The notes beneath the pieces are model-generated. The model ran no database searches and had not been told where the DNA came from. It saw nothing but the letters and a program-made list of their open reading frames with translations. A DNA stretch of 64,000 bases from Hydrogenimonas cancrithermarum. Its GTDB lineage: Bacteria; Campylobacterota; Campylobacteria; Campylobacterales; Hydrogenimonadaceae. The translations under genes were made by a program, and so were the position numbers. The stretch lies in assembly GCF_030296055.1 (NCBI RefSeq), contig NZ_AP027370.1:744001-808000 (forward strand), given 5' to 3'. Below, piece by piece: positions 60,113 through 64,000 of this stretch. Position 1 is the stretch's first letter; the number at the start of each line of letters is the position of its first letter.

Positions 60113-61423
60113 CTACTGTGTCGTACAGACGGAGCAGACGTCGAAGCTTCTGAAAACGACTTCGGCAGCGGTTTCATCGGGCAGGCCGACCATCGCTTTT
60201 TGCGCGACACCTGGATCTTCGGGCGTTCCGTTGGCCAGATTCCACTGCGTCGGCGTAACGATGCAGTAGCGTAAAATCTTTCCGCGCCGAAGGCGGAGCG
60301 AGTGTATCAGCGATCCGCGTGCCGCCTCGACCGTGCCACGCCCCTGCACCGCTTCGATGTCGGAGAGTTTGACGGGAGGTTCGATGTAGGAGGGTTCGTT
60401 CAGGTCGATCACACCGATCGACTCTCTGCACCGCTGCAGCAACGCGGCGATTTCAACGACGCGGGCGGCGATACGTGTCATCGACGCATCCTTGTACTTT
60501 CTGTGCATCTGACGGATCAACGGCTGCTTCGCCACCATCGCGCGGGCCAGTGGGCCCGCTTCGTATAGGTCGCTTTTGTAACGTACCGGTTTGGCATGGT
60601 TGGTGTATCCCTGGGGCGAAGTTGGCTGCCCTTCCTCGACCATTTCGAGGTCGACCGACGCCAAACGTGTCTTCAACGCCTTGCCGGAAGGCCCAAGCAG
60701 ATGCTCGGAGAGGACGATGAAACGATCGTGGCTCTGCCCGAACCGCTCCCATCCCGCTCTCTGGAAATGGCGCAAAAGCGCGGGCAGGTCACCCTCGCAC
60801 TCGAAAAGTTCGCCAACCTGAGACATCTGCGTAACGGTTTCGAGCGGTGCATGAAGAAGTGTCGATTCGAAAATTTCACAAAGACGCGAAATCAGCGACT
60901 CCACCTGCATCAGTTCCAAATGTGTCGGATCACACATCACCCCACCCGGCAGGGCATAGGATGTATGCGGCCACTGCCCCGCAAAATGGGCGATCGCCTT
61001 GGCACACAGCGAAGCGGCCCGGTGAACCGCCAAAAGAGATGCATCACGATTCGTTTCGAAACCGGGAACCGAAGGAAGCAGTGTGAGATAGAACCACTTG
61101 AAATGGTTCTGCACCATCTCGAGCGCCAACGTCAAGGCCCGGATCGTCTCCGCTTTGGACGAAATCTGCACTCTATATCCGGCGTTGTCGTAACACGACT
61201 CGAGTGCTCGGACTGTCGCCATCAGATGGGCATGGCCGCAGATGCCGCAGACCCGTGGCGTGATCGCCAGGGCATCGAGCGCCTCTTTGCGCTCCAGAAT
61301 CTTCTCCATACCGCGAAAGTGGGGAAATACGATCTCGGCAAACCGTATGGAGCCGTCACCCTCACGTTCGAACAACAGTGTCGCCTCCCCCTCGATCCTC
61401 TCGATCAGCCTCTCAATCTTCAT
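60113..61423 (-). CDS. Cytoplasmic NiFe hydrogenase large subunit (sensor or group 2 type)
   Basis: A 436-residue protein. N-terminal nickel ligands are in RVCGICGHAH. The C-terminus ends DVCSVCTTQ, so there is no cleavable tail; HupV/HoxC-type sensor subunits also lack it. The usual Pro and His of DPCxxCxxH are replaced. It overlaps the small subunit by 11 bases. Confidence 0.88.
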   Translation of the reverse strand: MKIERLIERIEGEATLLFEREGDGSIRFAEIVFPHFRGMEKILERKEALDALAITPRVCGICGHAHLMATVRALESCYDNAGYRVQISSKAETIRALTLALEMVQNHFKWFYLTLLPSVPGFETNRDASLLAVHRAASLCAKAIAHFAGQWPHTSYALPGGVMCDPTHLELMQVESLISRLCEIFESTLLHAPLETVTQMSQVGELFECEGDLPALLRHFQRAGWERFGQSHDRFIVLSEHLLGPSGKALKTRLASVDLEMVEEGQPTSPQGYTNHAKPVRYKSDLYEAGPLARAMVAKQPLIRQMHRKYKDASMTRIAARVVEIAALLQRCRESIGVIDLNEPSYIEPPVKLSDIEAVQGRGTVEAARGSLIHSLRLRRGKILRYCIVTPTQWNLANGTPEDPGVAQKAMVGLPDETAAEVVFRSFDVCSVCTTQ

Positions 61424-62294
61424 CCAGTTTCCTCTTCTGTAGACGCGGTATCTTGAAGGCTTTCGCCATTCCCGCCAGTGTCAGATAGGCACGTTTCGGC
61501 ACATCCAGCGGCAGCCTGGCCGGAATCGACATCAGCGTTTTGGTCTCGAAGAGCCCGCTTGAAGGAAAATCCGGTTCCGTACACCCGATGCAGGGCATGC
61601 CGGCACGTGTTTTGGAGCTCACTTCATTCCAGAGGATCTTGTTGCAGCTTCCGTGTGTGAAGGGCCCCTGGCACCCCTGTTCGTAAAAGAGGCACCCCTC
61701 TTTTCGGCCAAACGACTCGGCATCGATCTTCCATTCGAAATACTCGTTTCGCAGACACCCTTCGTGGACGGTATAGGCGTAAAGTTCGAGCGGGCGAAGA
61801 AGTTTGTCCCGCCGGATTTCACGTCCGCTTCGAAACATCCGAAGCGTATAGGCCAGCCACTGCGGATGGAGCGGGCATCCGGGCAGATTGACGGTTTTAT
61901 GGGCGAACTTTTCGAATACCCCTTCTTCCTTGTCACCTCGAAACACCATCCCCCCAATTGCCTCGGGATCGTACTGCCTGAAGATACCGCCAAACGCCGC
62001 GCAGTTACCGGCACATACGATATGCTCCGCTTTTGCGCCATAATGTTCGATCAACTCGAAAACTTCGACGCCTGCGCGTTTGAAGCCGGTTCGGCGAACA
62101 GCACCCTCGACGATGAGAATATCGACATCGAGACGTTTCGAAGCGACATCTTCCAAGGAGACGCTCGTCGGAAAAAGTGGATGATGCACGAAGTCGAACT
62201 GTTCGCACAGCAATCCGAAATCGGTTGCGTTGAGAAACGAGTGGCTGTTGCCGTTGCAGGTAATTCCCTGAAGCCACAGAACTTTAGGCCGCAT
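61413..62294 (-). CDS. Cytoplasmic NiFe hydrogenase small subunit
   Basis: A 293-residue protein starting at the ATG at 62294. It has no Tat signal and no membrane anchor. Cluster ligands are in QGITCNGNSHSF, CAGNCAAFGG, LPGCPLHP and CIGCTEPDFP. With the large subunit it forms a soluble group 2 or H2-sensing enzyme. It overlaps the TetR gene by 11 bases. Confidence 0.88.
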   Translation of the reverse strand: MRPKVLWLQGITCNGNSHSFLNATDFGLLCEQFDFVHHPLFPTSVSLEDVASKRLDVDILIVEGAVRRTGFKRAGVEVFELIEHYGAKAEHIVCAGNCAAFGGIFRQYDPEAIGGMVFRGDKEEGVFEKFAHKTVNLPGCPLHPQWLAYTLRMFRSGREIRRDKLLRPLELYAYTVHEGCLRNEYFEWKIDAESFGRKEGCLFYEQGCQGPFTHGSCNKILWNEVSSKTRAGMPCIGCTEPDFPSSGLFETKTLMSIPARLPLDVPKRAYLTLAGMAKAFKIPRLQKRKLDED

Positions 62295-62886
62295 CGCTCT
62301 TGAGGGCACGGTAGATATTCTCGGCGATCTCTTCCACATAGCTCTCGATAGCCCGTGGAAGCATCTTCTCTCCATTTAGAAACGCCATACCACCGAGATA
62401 GCCCATAAAAAGTCCGAAAGCGCTGAAGAAATCCTGGTTTCTCAAATCCCCTTTGCGAACACCCTCTTCGAAAAAGATCATGATCTCGGTTACAAACGGC
62501 GCGACACAGATCATCCCTTCGCATCCGTCGGTGAAGACTTCGCGATTGGCGAGATAGACACGGAGAAAATACTCGATCAGCTGTGGCTGTTCGACACAGA
62601 GGTTGAAATAGATCTTCACGATTTCGAGAATCTTCTCTCTCGTCGATACCTGTGTATTGTTGATGAGATGAATTTTTTCACCGAGCAGCGCCGATACATA
62701 CCGAATGATCTCCTGCGCGAGCTCTTCTTTGGAAGAAAAATAGTTATAGAGGTTTCCTACACTCATATCCATCTTTTTTGCGATATCAGGAATCGTTGTC
62801 GTGTAGAATCCATTTTTGGAGAAAAGCTCGAGCGCGGTCAGCATAATCTCGATTTTTCTCTTCTCTTTTTTACTCAATTTATCCAT
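62284..62886 (-). CDS. TetR-family regulator
   Basis: A 200-residue protein starting at the ATG at 62886. The N-terminal helix-turn-helix is YTTTIPDIAKKMDMSVGNLYNYF. It is the first gene of the hydrogenase block and overlaps the second hydrogenase; the palindromes before hydA and nicO have the size of TetR operators. The ligand is unknown. Confidence 0.9.
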   Translation of the reverse strand: MDKLSKKEKRKIEIMLTALELFSKNGFYTTTIPDIAKKMDMSVGNLYNYFSSKEELAQEIIRYVSALLGEKIHLINNTQVSTREKILEIVKIYFNLCVEQPQLIEYFLRVYLANREVFTDGCEGMICVAPFVTEIMIFFEEGVRKGDLRNQDFFSAFGLFMGYLGGMAFLNGEKMLPRAIESYVEEIAENIYRALKSDAA

Positions 62887-62974
62887 AAATGTAATTTTAT
62901 CCAACTTTTCATCCAAATAGGCGCTTGTCGCAAAAAGAAGCGAAAAAGGCTGAATAAAACGGTTCAATCAGTGG

Positions 62975-62980
62975 TATAAT
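62975..62980 (+). promoter_or_regulatory. -10 box of the PDC-like gene
   Basis: TATAAT 30 bases upstream of the GTG at 63011. A weak TGAAT-N7-TTCA pair lies at 62951-62966, possibly a poor TetR half-site pair. Confidence 0.55.
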
Positions 62981-63010
62981 ACAAAAAAAGTGATCGAAGA
63001 AGGATAGTGT

Positions 63011-63430
63011 GTGACCGAAGAACTTGAAAAGATCGAAGAGATTTATTGCGAAAAGCGTGAAAAGATACGAAACTATTTGATCGAACTGCTCAAAGAGCAT
63101 GAAAAAGACGACTATTCGCTCGAAGGCCTCAAAAAAGTGGTCAAGGAGACACCTCATCTGATGGTCGCCTACGTGGTGAACGACGACTGCATTCAAGAAT
63201 CTCCCAATATCTACAAAGACCATATAAACAACGAGAAAAAGGGTTTGAACCGCCGCTCTTTCCTCCGATACATTACGACGAAACGCGACAAATATTTCCT
63301 GAGCGATCCTTATTACAATGAAACATCCGGAAAAATCTACGTACTTCTTTATGAAGAGCACGAAAACAAAATGCTCTTTTTCAACTTCGATATCAAAGCG
63401 GTGCTCGAAGAGCTGGGGCTCTGGTATTAA
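63011..63430 (+). CDS. Small PDC/Cache-like sensor-domain protein
   Basis: A 139-residue soluble protein with a GTG start. A helical N-terminus is followed by a PDC-like fold (VVNDDCIQESPNIYKDH, then KYFLSDPYYNETSGKIYVLL). PDC domains normally sit in transmembrane sensors; this one has no signal or membrane part. Role unknown. Confidence 0.65.
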   Translation: MTEELEKIEEIYCEKREKIRNYLIELLKEHEKDDYSLEGLKKVVKETPHLMVAYVVNDDCIQESPNIYKDHINNEKKGLNRRSFLRYITTKRDKYFLSDPYYNETSGKIYVLLYEEHENKMLFFNFDIKAVLEELGLWY

Positions 63431-63433
63431 GCC

Positions 63434-64000
63434 TCACTCCACCTTACGCAACATCCAATCCATCATCGAATCGGGTAGGATTTTTTTCAGCCAGTAAAAA
63501 AGGTGGGTGGGAAAAGTTACCCGGTATCTTCTTTTGGGTGACGGGCTTTCAAGCGCATGCAGCAATGCCTGGGCAACAGCTTCCGGGCCAAGCGTAAACG
63601 GCGCATCTTCACTGCTTCGCAACTGTTTCAGCTTCTTTTCATACAGGTTCGACAACCGGCTCTCTTCTATGTCGATGTTTTCAAGAAATTTTTTCAACGC
63701 ATTGGCTCTGAAGCGGCTTCGAATCGGTCCGGGCTCTATGATACTCACATGCACACCCGTCCCCTCGAGCTCGAGCCTCAGTGTATCGCTGAGCCCTTCG
63801 AGTGCGAATTTGCTGGCGTTATAGGCTCCTCGGTAACGCATCGCCGCAAATCCCAGAACGGAAGAGTTTTGAACGATTCGTCCCTCTTTCGCTTTTATCA
63901 TCATCGGGAGCAGTTTGACCGTCAATTCATGTGTCCCGAAGAGGTTTGTCTCGAATTGTCTGCGCAGTACCTCCCGGCTGAGATCTTCCACCGCGCCGGG
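63434..64000 (-). CDS. Short-chain dehydrogenase/reductase (5' end outside window)
   Basis: 189 codons to the window edge. The catalytic YxxxK is in YNASKFALEG, and the Ser block is NSSVLGF. The Rossmann glycine motif is outside. Substrate unknown; the hydrophobic tail suggests membrane contact. Confidence 0.9.
   Translation of the reverse strand, partial: PGAVEDLSREVLRRQFETNLFGTHELTVKLLPMMIKAKEGRIVQNSSVLGFAAMRYRGAYNASKFALEGLSDTLRLELEGTGVHVSIIEPGPIRSRFRANALKKFLENIDIEESRLSNLYEKKLKQLRSSEDAPFTLGPEAVAQALLHALESPSPKRRYRVTFPTHLFYWLKKILPDSMMDWMLRKVE

Noticed and set aside
62951-62966. Third TetR operator before the TetR gene
   Set aside because: Half-sites TGAAT and TTCA have a different spacing and an imperfect second half; too weak to list as an operator.

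Overview
The window looks like a chromosome segment of a hydrogen-oxidising Campylobacterota (Epsilonproteobacteria) species, probably a free-living chemolithoautotroph of the Hydrogenimonas/Sulfurovum/Nitratiruptor kind. The evidence is the gene order gyrA-flgP-flgQ-flgR-asd, which I recall from Campylobacter, a Wolinella/Helicobacter-style hydABCDE hydrogenase operon with the HypF-like HydE, a MutS7-type mismatch protein with a C-terminal HNH nuclease, and two tandem amt-glnK pairs. The species call is inference.

Layout. 1-15.4 kb: a helicase (cut by the left edge), a DUF2231 membrane protein, MutS7-HNH, an OmpA lipoprotein, an FMN glutamate-synthase-like protein, and a four-gene RiPP operon (HvfA/bufferin-like precursor with six GKCG motifs, MNIO/DUF692 enzyme, partner protein, DoxX). 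These are followed by a rhodanese, exbB/exbD, a two-component system, pyrC and a DedA protein. 15.4-27.4 kb: two amt-glnK pairs, gyrA, flgP/flgQ/flgR with a sigma-54 promoter, asd, a YqhA-like protein, hemE, a radical SAM protein and tRNA-Asn.

27.5-44.4 kb is a genomic island inserted at the 3' end of tRNA-Asn(GTT). A near-perfect 25-bp direct repeat of the tRNA end marks both borders, and a decayed integrase lies just inside the left border. The island carries all core genes of a type 1 BREX phage-defence system: brxC, pglX, pglZ and brxL on the plus strand, brxA and brxB on the minus strand at the far end. PglX is in two separate genes in reversed order: the specificity/C-terminal half lies upstream of the methyltransferase half. 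Between the halves is a gene whose N-terminus is zinc-finger-like and whose C-terminus looks like ribosomal protein uS10 without its ribosome-inserting loop. A HEPN-like gene, an ORF6N gene and an AT-rich membrane protein sit between brxC and the pglX parts. Duplicated scraps of brxC and pglX border these cargo genes, which suggests they were inserted one after another.

44.5-63 kb is a hydrogenase region read leftwards: a TetR regulator, a cytoplasmic two-subunit NiFe hydrogenase of sensor/group 2 type, the membrane-bound respiratory hydrogenase hydABC with protease hydD and hydE, and the maturation set hypF, hypB, hypC, hypD, hypE, hypX and hypA with a nickel transporter. The same palindrome, TGAAT-N4-ATTCA, lies upstream of hydA and of the transporter-hypBCDEXA operon, so one regulator may control structural and maturation genes together. 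The right edge holds a PDC-like protein and a partial short-chain dehydrogenase.
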